A stretch of 61,249 nt of DNA from Nitriliruptor sp040882055 (GCA_040882055.1 JBBECA010000089.1:1-61249); one strand, 5' to 3'. Shown: positions 1 through 8,085, counted from the first letter of the stretch. Translations and numbers: made by a program. Notes: generated from the sequence alone by a model not told the origin.

Positions 1-56
1 TGGGACCCGATGCCCTGGACGACGACCTTGGTGTTCTCGTCGATGAAGATGCTCAC
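1..56 (-). CDS. sucD: Succinate-CoA ligase alpha subunit (N-terminal fragment)
   Basis: Only the first 18 codons are inside the window. They read MSIFIDENTKVVVQGIGS, the usual N-terminus of the ADP/GDP-forming succinyl-CoA synthetase alpha subunit, where VQGIG begins the CoA-binding fold. The GTG start at 54-56 shares the four bases GTGA with the stop of the upstream beta-subunit gene, so the two subunits are probably translationally coupled in a sucCD operon. The rest of the gene lies beyond position 1. Confidence 0.85.
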   Translation of the reverse strand, partial: MSIFIDENTKVVVQGIGS

Positions 57-1237
57 GCGCTGACCTCCTGGCTGAGGCGGACCGCTTCGGCAGCGGCCTC
101 CTGCATGGTCGGCTTCGACACGACGCTGTCGAGCTGGGCCTCCTCGAGGATCCGGCGGCCCTCCTCGGCGTTGGTCCCGTCGAGCCGCACCACCAGCTTC
201 TGCGGGAAGTCGCCGAGCCGCTTGGTGGCCTCGACGATGCCGCCCGCGACCTCCTCGCCCCGGGTGATCCCACCGAAGATGTTGATGAACACGCTCTTGA
301 CGTCCGGGTCGGAGAGCACGAGACCGAGGGACTCGGCCATCGCGTCGGCCGATGCGCCACCCCCGACGTCGAGGAAGTTGGCCGCGCGGCCGCCGTTCTG
401 GGCCACGACATCGAGGGTGGCCATGACGAGACCGGCACCGTTGCCGAGCACCCCGACGTGGCCGTCGAGCTTGACGTACTGGATCCCCTTGTCCTTGGCC
501 TCGGCCTCGAGCGGGTCGTCGGCGTCGACGCCCTCGAGCTTCCACTCGTGGTAGTCGTCGTGACGGAACGCCGCGTTGTCGTCCAAGGTGACCTTGGCGT
601 CGAGGGCGATGATGCGGTCGTCCTCGGTCCGGATCAGGGGGTTGATCTCGGCGAGGGTGGCATCCTCGGCGAGGTAGGCCGCGAAGAGCTGGATGAGCAG
701 ATCGGTGGCCTGGTCACGGATCTCCTCGGGGAACCGTGCCTGGGTGATCACCTCCTCGGCGATCTCGCGTGGCAGGCCGTCACCGCGTTCCGACGGTGCG
801 ACGGTGCGCTTGACCACCGCGTCCGGGTTCGTGCGGTTGACCTCCTCGATGTCGACGCCGCCCTCGACCGAGCAGATGATCAGCTCGCCCTTGCTGACCC
901 GGTCGTGCATCACCGAGAGGTAGTACTCCTCGGCGATGTCGGAGGCCGGTTCGACGTACACGACCCGGACCTCGTGGCCCTTGATGTCGAGCCCGATGAT
1001 GGCCTCGGCCGCCTCGACGGCGTCGTCGAGCGAGGGGCAGTACTTGACCCCACCCGCCTTGCCGCGACCACCGGTCTTGACCTGTGCCTTGACCATCACC
1101 GCGGACGCGCCGGCGTCGAGGTGGGTGCGCGCCGCGTCGCGGACCTCGCTGACGCTGCGGCAGGCGGTACCGGGGGGCGGCACGGGGACACCGTTGCGCC
1201 CGAACAGCTGCTTGCCCTGGAACTCGACCAGGTCCAC
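53..1237 (-). CDS. sucC: Succinate-CoA ligase beta subunit
   Basis: This TCA-cycle enzyme interconverts succinyl-CoA and succinate with nucleotide formation, as a heteromer with SucD. The 394-residue length is normal for SucC. The protein opens VDLVEFQGKQLF, typical of the family, followed by the ATP-grasp region (VKAQVKTGGRGKAGGVK) and the C-terminal ligase domain with NIFGGITRGEEVAGG. I chose the GTG at 1235-1237 because AGGAG lies just upstream; the frame is open for 23 more codons upstream, but those look non-coding. Its stop overlaps the sucD start by four bases. Confidence 0.95.
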   Translation of the reverse strand: MDLVEFQGKQLFGRNGVPVPPPGTACRSVSEVRDAARTHLDAGASAVMVKAQVKTGGRGKAGGVKYCPSLDDAVEAAEAIIGLDIKGHEVRVVYVEPASDIAEEYYLSVMHDRVSKGELIICSVEGGVDIEEVNRTNPDAVVKRTVAPSERGDGLPREIAEEVITQARFPEEIRDQATDLLIQLFAAYLAEDATLAEINPLIRTEDDRIIALDAKVTLDDNAAFRHDDYHEWKLEGVDADDPLEAEAKDKGIQYVKLDGHVGVLGNGAGLVMATLDVVAQNGGRAANFLDVGGGASADAMAESLGLVLSDPDVKSVFINIFGGITRGEEVAGGIVEATKRLGDFPQKLVVRLDGTNAEEGRRILEEAQLDSVVSKPTMQEAAAEAVRLSQEVSA

Positions 1238-1295
1238 GGGTGGCTCCTGTCTGGTGGTGTTGGGTGGTCTCGTCCCGGCCGGGGCCGGACGCGAG

Positions 1296-1321
1296 CGGCG
1301 GGGCACCGGAGCGCCCCGCCG
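1296..1321 (-). terminator. Hairpin after the cobalamin-binding gene
   Basis: A perfect 9-bp GC stem (CGGCGGGGC / GCCCCGCCG) with an 8-base loop starts 8 bases past the stop of the minus-strand gene at 1329-1724 and precedes sucC. There is no T-tract, as is common for high-GC actinobacterial terminators. Its role as a terminator is inferred from position and stem strength. Confidence 0.5.
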
Positions 1322-1328
1322 TGGTGGG

Positions 1329-1724
1329 TCAGACCCGCTCGGCCACGTTGGACGTGACCCAGTCGGTGATGGTCGTCATGGGCGTGCCGGGGGTGAAGAT
1401 CTCGGCGATGCCCTGCTGCTTCAGGGTCGCGATGTCCTCGGCGGGGATGATGCCGCCGCCGAACACCACGATGTCGTCGGCCCCCTGCTCGCGCAGCAGG
1501 GCGACGACCTTCGGGAAGAGGGTGAGGTGGGCACCGGAGTGGATCGACAGACCGACCGCCTGCGCATCCTCCTGCAGCGCCGCCGAGACGATCTGTTCCG
1601 GCGTCTGGTGCAGGCCGGTGTAGATCACCTCGAAGCCCGCGTCGCGGAGGGCACGGGCGACGACCTTGGCGCCACGGTCGTGACCGTCCAGACCGGGCTT
1701 GGCCACGACGACGCGGACCGCCAT
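1329..1724 (-). CDS. Stand-alone cobalamin (B12)-binding protein, methylmalonyl-CoA mutase C-terminal type
   Basis: This 131-residue protein is a single B12-binding Rossmann-like domain. It has the base-off cobalamin motif DGHDRG (DxHxxG) near residue 14, then SIHSGAHLTLF and VFGGGIIP, all typical of the C-terminal domain of methylmalonyl-CoA mutase or of separate small-subunit mutases. It should pair with a catalytic mutase subunit encoded elsewhere. Its position upstream of sucC fits, since mutase yields succinyl-CoA. The ATG at 1722-1724 follows a GAGGGAGAG purine stretch. The partner mutase (methylmalonyl-, ethylmalonyl- or isobutyryl-CoA) cannot be told from this domain alone. Confidence 0.85.
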   Translation of the reverse strand: MAVRVVVAKPGLDGHDRGAKVVARALRDAGFEVIYTGLHQTPEQIVSAALQEDAQAVGLSIHSGAHLTLFPKVVALLREQGADDIVVFGGGIIPAEDIATLKQQGIAEIFTPGTPMTTITDWVTSNVAERV

Positions 1725-1776
1725 GTCTCGCTCTCCCTCGCTGGAAGCAGGGCCACCCGGTACGGGCGACGTCTCG

Positions 1777-1782
1777 AGGCTA
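1777..1782 (-). promoter_or_regulatory. Possible -10 element (TAGCCT) for the B12-binding gene
   Basis: On the minus strand TAGCCT lies 52 bases upstream of the ATG at 1724, in the 135-bp divergent gap to the plus-strand gene at 1860. It fits the TANNNT pattern seen upstream of several other genes in the window. No convincing -35 element was seen. Confidence 0.3.
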
Positions 1783-1846
1783 GTCGCCGCCCGAGAACGG
1801 CCGCGAACCGGCCCGGGCCGGCTGACGGTGGTCCTACCCGCGCGGG

Positions 1847-1852
1847 TACCGT
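1847..1852 (+). promoter_or_regulatory. Possible -10 element (TACCGT) for a leaderless transcript
   Basis: TACCGT ends 7 bases before the GTG at 1860, the spacing expected if transcription begins at or next to the start codon. No Shine-Dalgarno-like sequence precedes that GTG, which fits leaderless translation, a common mode in actinobacteria. This is inferred from spacing only. Confidence 0.35.
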
Positions 1853-1859
1853 CCGCCCC

Positions 1860-2381
1860 GTGACCGAGCCACGCCCCGAGGGGGATCCCGACTTCGGCCC
1901 GGGCGGGTACCTCCCCGAACGGGCGGCGAAGCGCGCCCGCAAGATCGTGCTCCGCGCGCCGCTCGGGGTGCAGTGGATCGTCGCGTCCCTGCTCGCCGGC
2001 GTCGTCGTCGTGGTGGCCGGGGTGGTGCTGCTCACCCGCGGCGGCGACGCCCCGGGTCCACCGTTCGTCGCGGTCGGCCCGGTCGAGCAGGTCGCAGGCC
2101 AGGTCGTCCACGACGGTGATCTCGACGTGCTGCTGGTCGGTCTCGGAGGCCGCATCCGCGCCTTCGATGCGCCAGCGGACGTGACCTACTGCGAGGCCAG
2201 CCGCCGCCTCGAGTCGCCGGACGGCGAGGTGTGGTCGCTGACCGGTCGGGGCACCGGCGGGGTCGACTCGTTCGCCGAGCACCCGACGGTCACCTCCGGC
2301 GGGGTCCTGTACGTCGACCTCAGCGCCGCGACGACCCCGCCGACACCGAGCGACGACGAGGTCACGCCCGGCTGCAGTTGA
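1860..2381 (+). CDS. Small single-pass membrane protein of unknown function
   Basis: This 173-residue protein has a charged N-terminal 35 residues, one transmembrane helix (about residues 37-58, WIVASLLAGVVVVVAGVVLL) and a predicted extracytoplasmic domain of about 110 residues with two cysteines (one near residue 127, one at the penultimate position) that could form a disulfide. I recognise no family. It is divergent from the B12-binding gene and converges with the SRPBCC gene, 9 bases away. The start is the GTG at 1860, which has no ribosome site but does have a TANNNT box 7 bases upstream. Confidence 0.7.
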   Translation: MTEPRPEGDPDFGPGGYLPERAAKRARKIVLRAPLGVQWIVASLLAGVVVVVAGVVLLTRGGDAPGPPFVAVGPVEQVAGQVVHDGDLDVLLVGLGGRIRAFDAPADVTYCEASRRLESPDGEVWSLTGRGTGGVDSFAEHPTVTSGGVLYVDLSAATTPPTPSDDEVTPGCS

Positions 2382-2390
2382 CGGCGGACG

Positions 2391-2849
2391 TCAGACCGTT
2401 CGCTCCCCACTGGTGAGGTGGCGGTCGAGGTTCTCGAGGGTGCGCTCCATGCCGCGCAGGTTGCGCTTCGGGATACCCGCGAGCTCGAGCGGCAGCTTGG
2501 CCTTGGCCGTCGACCAGTCGAAGGTCTCGGTCACCTGCGTGCCGCCCTCGACGTCCTCGAGCTCGTAGCGCCAGCGGTGCCCGTGGAAGTGACGCCACGC
2601 GATGCGCACGCCCTCCTCGAACTCGACCACGGTGTTGAGGATCGGGTACGGCGCACCGAGCTTCATCTCCATCCCGAAGCGTGCCCCCTCGCTGAGACGC
2701 TCCGGCGTGCCGTCCTGGACGCCGGTGACCTCGGCCCACCCGGCCCCGTCGATCACCGGGTGCATCGCCGGGTCGGCGATGACGTCGAAGATCGCCTGCC
2801 GGTCGGCAGCGATCACACGGCTGGTGGAGACCTGACGGTTCTTCGGCAC
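2391..2849 (-). CDS. SRPBCC family protein (polyketide cyclase/START-like)
   Basis: A 152-residue protein with the layout of the SRPBCC/Bet v1 helix-grip fold. It has an N-terminal strand (QVSTSRVIAADRQAIFDVIA), the segment DPAMHPVIDGAG, central strands (MEMKLGAPYPILNTVVEFEE, VRIAWRHFHGHRWRYELE) and a long C-terminal helix. Such proteins bind hydrophobic ligands; no ligand can be named. I chose the GTG at 2847-2849 because the homologous N-terminus begins here; the frame continues upstream into Arg/Ala/Pro-rich shadow sequence. It lies 47 bases downstream of the GDT1-type exporter on the same strand. Confidence 0.8.
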   Translation of the reverse strand: MPKNRQVSTSRVIAADRQAIFDVIADPAMHPVIDGAGWAEVTGVQDGTPERLSEGARFGMEMKLGAPYPILNTVVEFEEGVRIAWRHFHGHRWRYELEDVEGGTQVTETFDWSTAKAKLPLELAGIPKRNLRGMERTLENLDRHLTSGERTV

Positions 2850-2896
2850 GGGTGAGCCTTCGTGGGTCGGGATCGGTGGGGGTTCGTCGCTGGTGG

Positions 2897-3466
2897 TCAG
2901 GTGGATGCGACGTCGAGGAGCAACAGCACGCCGAAGACGCCGAACGCGGCGGCCGCGAGCAGCCGGAGCCGGCGGGCGGGCAGGCGCCGGTGGAGCAGCC
3001 GGCCGACCGCGATCGCCGCCCCGGACGCGAGCGTCATCCCCGCCGCCCCGCCGAGCCACACGGCGATCGGCGGGCGGGTCGAGGCGAGGGCGGCCGTGGC
3101 GATCATCGTCTTGTCGCCGAGCTCGGCCACGGTGAACGCCGCGACGATGGTCACGATCGCCGAACGCCCCGCGCGGCCCAGGGCGGCCCCGTCATCCTCG
3201 TCCTCATCGGCGTCGAGGAGGGTCCACACCGCGAAACCGAGGAAGAGCAGCCCGCCGCCGATGGCGATGGCCCGCGCGGGGAGCGCGTCGCCGAGGACGC
3301 CGCCGAACCCGGCGGCCAGGCCGAGCAGGACCAGGGCCGCGACGGCGACGCCGATCAGCACCTGCCACCACCGGTACCGGGTGGCGAAGCTCAGGGCGAG
3401 CAGCTGGGACTTGTCGCCGAGCTCGGCGAGCGCGACGAGCCCGAACGCGGCCAACAGGTCGGTCAC
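2897..3466 (-). CDS. TMEM165/GDT1 family cation exporter (UPF0016)
   Basis: This 189-residue membrane protein has two inverted halves, each carrying the family signature E-L-G-D-K: ALAELGDKSQLLAL near residue 15 and TVAELGDKTMIATA near residue 114. About six transmembrane segments are separated by an acidic loop (DADEDEDDGA). Family members act as Mn2+ or Ca2+/H+ exchangers; manganese export (MneA-like) is the best characterised bacterial role. The GTG start overlaps the pcrA stop by four bases (GTGA), indicating co-transcription with the helicase. Confidence 0.9.
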   Translation of the reverse strand: MTDLLAAFGLVALAELGDKSQLLALSFATRYRWWQVLIGVAVAALVLLGLAAGFGGVLGDALPARAIAIGGGLLFLGFAVWTLLDADEDEDDGAALGRAGRSAIVTIVAAFTVAELGDKTMIATAALASTRPPIAVWLGGAAGMTLASGAAIAVGRLLHRRLPARRLRLLAAAAFGVFGVLLLLDVAST

Positions 3467-5775
3467 GACTTGACGAGCGGCGCGTAGGCGAGGACGAGGT
3501 GCTTGCGTCCGTGGTCGAGGAAATCGACCGTGGCCTCGGCCCGGTCCCCCTCCCCCGACACCGCCGAGATCCGGCCCTGGCCGAACTTGGTGTGCACGAC
3601 GGTGTCCCCCGGACGGAACTCCGCGCCGCCGAGCTCGACCATCTCGCGGTCCCTGGCGCGCTTGCCGGCCGACGTCGTGCGTGACGCACCGCGCTGTTCG
3701 ATCAGCTCCTCGGGGAGGTCGTCGAGGAAGCGCGACGGGGGGTTGTAGGAGGTCCCGCCCCAGAGGGTCCGGTGGTCGGCGTGGGTGAGGAAGAGGCGAT
3801 CCTGGGCGCGGGTGAAGCCCACGTAGGCCAGGCGCCGTTCCTCCTCGAGCTGCTGGGGGTCCGACAGGCTCCGCACGTGGGGGAACACGCCGTCCTCGAG
3901 CCCGACGAGGAAGACGATCGGGTACTCGAGACCCTTGGCGGTGTGGAGGGTCATCAGCGTGACCGCGCCCTCGGGGTCCGGGTCCTCCTGTCCCGGCGCG
4001 GCGAGCGCGTCGGGGGCGAGCTGATCGGCGTCGCTGACCAGCGTGACCGACTCGAGGAAGGCCGCCAGACCCTCGGGGCCGGTGCTGGGGCCGGGATCGG
4101 CGGCCCCGGGGACCGCATCGGCGCGGCGCTCGTGGAACTCGCGGACCACCGACCCGAGCTCCTCGATGACCTCGACGCGGCCGAGCGCCTCGATGGTGCG
4201 TTCGGCCTGGAGCTCGCGCAGGTACCCGGTGCGGTCGAGGAGGTGGTCGAGCAGCTCGGGCAGCGGCAGGTCGTGCTCGAGCTCGGCGCGGAGCCCGTCG
4301 AGCAGCTGCACGAACGCGTCGACCGCGCCGACGGCACGGGCGGCCAGGCCCTGGACCTGGTCGGCCCGGCGGGCGGCGGCGAGGAACGAGATGCCCTCGC
4401 GACGGGCGTGCCAGTCCACCGCCTCGATGGTGCGGTCCCCCACGCCACGCCGCGGGGTGTTGACCACGCGGCGAGCGGAGACGTCGTCGGCCTCGTTGAC
4501 GAGCAGGCGCAGGTAGGCGAGGACGTCCTTGACCTCCTTGCGCTCGTAGAAGCGCACCCCGCCGATCACCCGGTAGGGCGTGCCGACCCGGAGCAGCACG
4601 TCCTCGAGCACCCGGGCCTGCGCGTTGGTGCGGTAGAAGACCGCGACGTCGTCGAAGGTGTAGCGCCGTGCGTGCTCGCTCCGCTCCGCGCCACCGGCGA
4701 CGCTGTAGCGCCGCCCCGAGCCGTCGTCGCGGGCCCCCGCGCGCACGAGCTTCTCGACCTCCTCGGAGACGAACGCGGCCTCGTCGTGTTCGTCGTCGGC
4801 GCGGTAGCGCACGACCCGCGCCCCGGCGTCACGGTCGGTCCACAGCTCGGCGCGCCGTTCGACGGGCGAGGACGCGATCACCGCGTTGGCGACGTCGAGG
4901 ATGGTCTGGGTCGAGCGGTAGTTGCGGTCGAGCACCACCACCTGGGCGTCCGGGTGATCGGACTCGAAATCGAGGATGTTCTGGATGGTCGCCCCGCGCC
5001 AGCCGTAGACGCCCTGCTGGGGGTCACCGACGACCATGACGTTGCGTTCCGGCCCGGTCAGGAGCTGGACCAGGTGGTACTGCGCGCGGTTGGTGTCCTG
5101 GTACTCGTCGATCATCAGGTGGGCGAAACGCTGCTGGTAGTGCTCGCGCACCCCGTCGAAGAGCTGCAGCACCTCGACGGTCTTGACGATGAGGTCGTCG
5201 AAGTCGAGGGCGTTCGCGCGGCGGAGGCGGTCCTCGTAGGCACGGTAGACGTCGGCGATCTGCTCCTCGGGCCACCCGCCGGCCTGCTGGGCGTAGCTCT
5301 CGTAGTCGAGCAGCTCGTCCTTGGCGCGGCTGATGGCGTCGCGGATCCCGCGTGGCGGCAGCCGACGCTCGTCGACACCGAGGTCCTTGGCGGTCTGGGT
5401 GACCAGCCGCAGGCTGTCCTGCGCGTCGTAGATGGTGAAGCCGCTGCGGTACCCGAGCCGCGGCAGCTCGCGTCGCAGCAACCGGACCCCGGTCTTGTGG
5501 AAGGTCGTCACCCACATCTTGTCGGCGACCCGCCCACCGACGTGGTGACCGACCCGCTCGGCCATCTCGCCGGCGGCCTTGTTGGTGAAGGTGATCGCCA
5601 GGATCCCGAACGGGTTGACGGCGTGGTCGCGGATCAAATGCGCGATCCGCTGGGTCAGCACCCGGGTCTTGCCCGACCCGGCGCCAGCGACCACGAGCAG
5701 CGGGCCCTCGACGGTCTCGACGGCCTCACGCTGCGCGGGGTTGAGCCCCTCGAGCAGGGGGGAGCTGTCGGACAC
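3463..5775 (-). CDS. pcrA: ATP-dependent DNA helicase PcrA/UvrD
   Basis: A 770-residue SF1A 3'-5' helicase acting in nucleotide excision repair and in removing proteins from DNA. The motifs are in order: Q-motif LNPAQREAV, Walker A GAGSGKT (residues 31-37), motif II DEYQDTN, motif III GDPQQGVYGWRGA, NYRST, motif V TAKGLEYPIVF and motif VI RRLAYVGFTRA. The C-terminal ~50 residues (FRPGDTVVHTKFGQGRI) form the Tudor-like domain that contacts RNA polymerase in PcrA. Motif III has PQQGV where many homologs have DDQSI; this is probably a lineage variant. The GTG start is followed by SDSSPLLEGLNPAQ, as expected. Confidence 0.95.
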   Translation of the reverse strand: MSDSSPLLEGLNPAQREAVETVEGPLLVVAGAGSGKTRVLTQRIAHLIRDHAVNPFGILAITFTNKAAGEMAERVGHHVGGRVADKMWVTTFHKTGVRLLRRELPRLGYRSGFTIYDAQDSLRLVTQTAKDLGVDERRLPPRGIRDAISRAKDELLDYESYAQQAGGWPEEQIADVYRAYEDRLRRANALDFDDLIVKTVEVLQLFDGVREHYQQRFAHLMIDEYQDTNRAQYHLVQLLTGPERNVMVVGDPQQGVYGWRGATIQNILDFESDHPDAQVVVLDRNYRSTQTILDVANAVIASSPVERRAELWTDRDAGARVVRYRADDEHDEAAFVSEEVEKLVRAGARDDGSGRRYSVAGGAERSEHARRYTFDDVAVFYRTNAQARVLEDVLLRVGTPYRVIGGVRFYERKEVKDVLAYLRLLVNEADDVSARRVVNTPRRGVGDRTIEAVDWHARREGISFLAAARRADQVQGLAARAVGAVDAFVQLLDGLRAELEHDLPLPELLDHLLDRTGYLRELQAERTIEALGRVEVIEELGSVVREFHERRADAVPGAADPGPSTGPEGLAAFLESVTLVSDADQLAPDALAAPGQEDPDPEGAVTLMTLHTAKGLEYPIVFLVGLEDGVFPHVRSLSDPQQLEEERRLAYVGFTRAQDRLFLTHADHRTLWGGTSYNPPSRFLDDLPEELIEQRGASRTTSAGKRARDREMVELGGAEFRPGDTVVHTKFGQGRISAVSGEGDRAEATVDFLDHGRKHLVLAYAPLVKS

Positions 5776-5845
5776 GGCGGAGCCTCGAACGGGTCGGGTG
5801 GGGTCGCCGGCAGGGTACGTCGGACCGGCGACCTCCCCGGCGCGC

Positions 5846-6307
5846 CTAGCTCACGAAGCGGATGGTCAGCGGGTAGCGGTAGCCCTCGCCGTCCCAGGCC
5901 TTCACCGCAGCGATGATCGGTAGCACGATCCAGACGATGGCGAGGATCGCGGCCAGCGGCAGGATCGCGACGAGACCGAGGCCGAGCGTGACCACCGCGC
6001 CGACGAAGGCGATGATCCCGCCGACGACACCGATGAGCAGGAAGGTGAGGTTGAAGTTCAACGCCTCCTTGGCGTGGTGGTCGATGAAGCCGTGGCGTTC
6101 GCGGCCGACCAACCACACCACCAGCGGGCCGAGGAAGGCGAGGGCGACCCACGCGCCGACGAACGCGGACAGGTGCGCAGCCACACCCCACCCGCGGGTC
6201 TCGCTGGTCAGGCCGCTGCCGTGCGGCGCGGGGCCGGGGCCGGAACCGGGGCCGGTGGGACCGTTCGAGCCTGGGGGGTCGGGCGGGTCGGGGTACGGGG
6301 TGGACAC
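5846..6307 (-). CDS. DUF4870-type membrane protein
   Basis: A 153-residue protein. Its first ~35 residues are Pro/Gly-rich and probably disordered; they are followed by GWGVAAHLSAFVG, the conserved opening of DUF4870/Tic20-like membrane proteins. The segment VGRERHGFIDHHAKEALNFN is the family hallmark, and about three to four transmembrane helices are present. The function is unknown. I chose the GTG at 6305-6307 (VSTPYPDPP) because AGAGG lies six bases upstream; another GTG 9 bases further upstream (VIDVSTP) has the same purine run too close. Same strand as pcrA, 70 bases upstream of it. Confidence 0.75.
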   Translation of the reverse strand: MSTPYPDPPDPPGSNGPTGPGSGPGPAPHGSGLTSETRGWGVAAHLSAFVGAWVALAFLGPLVVWLVGRERHGFIDHHAKEALNFNLTFLLIGVVGGIIAFVGAVVTLGLGLVAILPLAAILAIVWIVLPIIAAVKAWDGEGYRYPLTIRFVS

Positions 6308-6501
6308 GTCGATCACCTCTTCGGGTCGGGGTGCGCCGTCGCGGCGCCTCGACCTCAAGCGTGTCACCCGGAGCGGTGGTGCGCCATCAGGGTCACCCAC
6401 GAGCGGACCCTGACCCGGGGCGTGCGCCCTCGGGGTGTGCGAGGGATCGGCACCCGCGCGGGCCCGGACACGACCTTTTGGGGGGCCCCCCGCCCCCCCC
6501 C

Positions 6502-6511
6502 NNNNNNNNNN
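6502..6511. other. Assembly gap (10 N) flanked by C and G homopolymers
   Basis: Ten N are flanked by six G, six C, one G and nine C on the left (6480-6501) and seven G on the right (6512-6518). The gap lies in the 254-bp non-coding stretch between the binding-protein stop (6562) and the DUF4870 start (6307). The homopolymer arms suggest an unsequenced GC hairpin, perhaps the terminator of the transporter operon. Ten N is probably a placeholder length. No other feature was seen in 6308-6561. Confidence 0.9.
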
Positions 6512-6561
6512 GGGGGGGCCCGGAGGCCGCCCCAACGTCGGTGCATCACGTGCGGTTCAGA

Positions 6562-7947
6562 TCACGAACCCGAGCACCGCGACTCGTAGGCGAACTCGTC
6601 AGCGGTGGGTCCGGTGACACCGGTCTCCTCGGTGCGGAGACGGAGCGGCTCCTCGCTGTCCGGCTTGGAGATGACGGCGACGCGCACGTCCTCGCCCTCC
6701 TCACCGAAGGTGCGCTCGGGGAGCGCGCCCTCGTAGTCGACCGTCAGACCTTCGACGGCGTCACGGACGCCCTGACGGGTCAGGTCGCCGTTCTCGGCGG
6801 CCGTCTCGAGCAGGGACTTGAGCGGGTAGGACCAGATCCAGCCGAAGGTGTAGCCGTCGTTGCCCGGCAGCTCACCCTCACCGAGGGCGGCCTGCATCGC
6901 CTGGTGCGCCTCGGACTCACCGGTGAACGCCTCCCAGGGACCGACGTGGGTGAACATCGCCTCGAGCGCCGGGGCGGCCGGGGAGTCCATGATCGCCGGG
7001 TTCCAGGTCGGGACCGACCCGAGGAAGCGACCCTCGAAGCCACCGGCGGCCGCGCCGCCGACGATCTCGGCGGCCTCCGCCGGACCGACGCCGAGGATGA
7101 CGGCGTCCGCGCCGCCGGAAGCGACCTGGTTCACGGCCGCGTCCTGCGAACCGACCAGCGCGTTCGGGCCGGTCTCGACGAAGCCGAGGTACTCGGCGCC
7201 GTTGGCCTCGGCCCACGCCTCGGCGCCAGCGGCAGCGTCGCCGCCGTAGTCACCCGGGTAGCCCACGGCCTGGACGGTCGTGATCTCGCCCTCGTTCTCG
7301 CTCGACCAGTCGAGGCCGATCTGCGACTCGACGCAGTACGAGTAACCGGACTCGAGGATCAGACCGAGGTCCGAGTCCTCGAAGTTCCACCCGGACCACC
7401 ACGACGCCGGGATCCCGACGACGTTGTCGGCATCCATGTCAGGCAGGATCGCCTCGGTCGGCGGGGTGCCGAGCGTCTGCGCGAGCGCGAGGATCTCGGG
7501 CTCGATCTCGTTGTACAGCTGCGACTGGGTCTGCGGGTTGTACTCGTTGTCGCGGGTGTAGGTGTCGATGTCGATGTCGTAGCCGCCGATGCCACCGTCC
7601 TCGTTCACCCGCTGCCAGAAGGCGCGCTGGCCCTCGACGATCTGCACGCCGAGTGGCGCGAACGGACCGACGGTCAGGTCGGACAGGACGCCGAGGTAGA
7701 GGCAGCCGTTGTCCTCGTTGACCGCGTTCTCGCACGGTTCCTCGGTGACACCGACGTCGGTCGCGATCTCGCCACCCTCACCGCCGCCGTCCTCGGCGCC
7801 GTCCTCGGCACCACCGTCGTCGGTGGCCACTTCGCCGCCGTCGTCGCTCGCACCGTCGTCACCGTTGCCGCCACCACACGCGCTCGCCGCCAGGGCGATC
7901 GCGCACAGCGCAGCAGCGTGACGCTGCCATCGTTTCGTCTCCCGCAT
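6562..7947 (-). CDS. ABC transporter substrate-binding lipoprotein (LivJ/K-like)
   Basis: This 461-residue protein has a basic N-terminus (MRETKRWQRH), a hydrophobic stretch and a lipobox-like ALAASAC, so the lipidated Cys is near residue 24. A ~45-residue Asp/Glu/Gly-rich linker follows, then a type I periplasmic-binding domain with GVLSDLTVGPFAPLGVQIVEG and RVNEDGGIGGYDI, typical of branched-chain amino acid or amide-type binding proteins. It is the last gene of the liv-type operon, after livM. A good ribosome site (GAAGGG) precedes the ATG. The true ligand is unclear: the embedded acyl-CoA synthetase suggests an organic acid rather than leucine. Confidence 0.9.
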   Translation of the reverse strand: MRETKRWQRHAAALCAIALAASACGGGNGDDGASDDGGEVATDDGGAEDGAEDGGGEGGEIATDVGVTEEPCENAVNEDNGCLYLGVLSDLTVGPFAPLGVQIVEGQRAFWQRVNEDGGIGGYDIDIDTYTRDNEYNPQTQSQLYNEIEPEILALAQTLGTPPTEAILPDMDADNVVGIPASWWSGWNFEDSDLGLILESGYSYCVESQIGLDWSSENEGEITTVQAVGYPGDYGGDAAAGAEAWAEANGAEYLGFVETGPNALVGSQDAAVNQVASGGADAVILGVGPAEAAEIVGGAAAGGFEGRFLGSVPTWNPAIMDSPAAPALEAMFTHVGPWEAFTGESEAHQAMQAALGEGELPGNDGYTFGWIWSYPLKSLLETAAENGDLTRQGVRDAVEGLTVDYEGALPERTFGEEGEDVRVAVISKPDSEEPLRLRTEETGVTGPTADEFAYESRCSGS

Positions 7948-8006
7948 ATCCCTTCGACCTCCTGATCGATGAAGGGTTCTCCCAGAACCGCCCGGCGGTG
8001 CCGGAC

Positions 8007-8059
8007 GGACGTTTCCAGCCCCCACTCTACGACCACGGTCGTAGAGTGGGGGACGTTTC
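8007..8059. repeat. 34-bp palindrome bracketed by 9-bp direct repeats
   Basis: A perfect inverted repeat has 16-bp arms at 8019-8034 and 8037-8052 (arm core ACTCTACGACC) separated by two bases. GGACGTTTC occurs directly on both sides, at 8007-8015 and 8051-8059. The element sits in the 138-bp gap between livM and the binding-protein gene. It could be an mRNA hairpin setting differential expression of the two, an operator, or a small inserted palindromic element. No T-tract follows. Confidence 0.8.
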
Positions 8060-8085
8060 GGCTGAACCGTGCGGTCCGGCGCACG

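Noticed and set aside
458..1357. A 299-codon plus-strand open frame opposite sucC
   Set aside because: It lies wholly opposite a canonical sucC with a proper start and RBS; the translation has no recognisable motif.
3463..5775. PcrA motif III variant as loss of function
   Set aside because: GDPQQGVYGWRGA keeps the Gly-Asp, Gln and Arg positions. All other helicase motifs are intact, so the enzyme should be active.
3772..5916. A 714-codon plus-strand open frame opposite pcrA
   Set aside because: It is antisense to a complete helicase with all motifs. Its translation is Val/Gly/Asp/Leu-rich shadow sequence, as expected from GC-rich third positions, and shows no domain.
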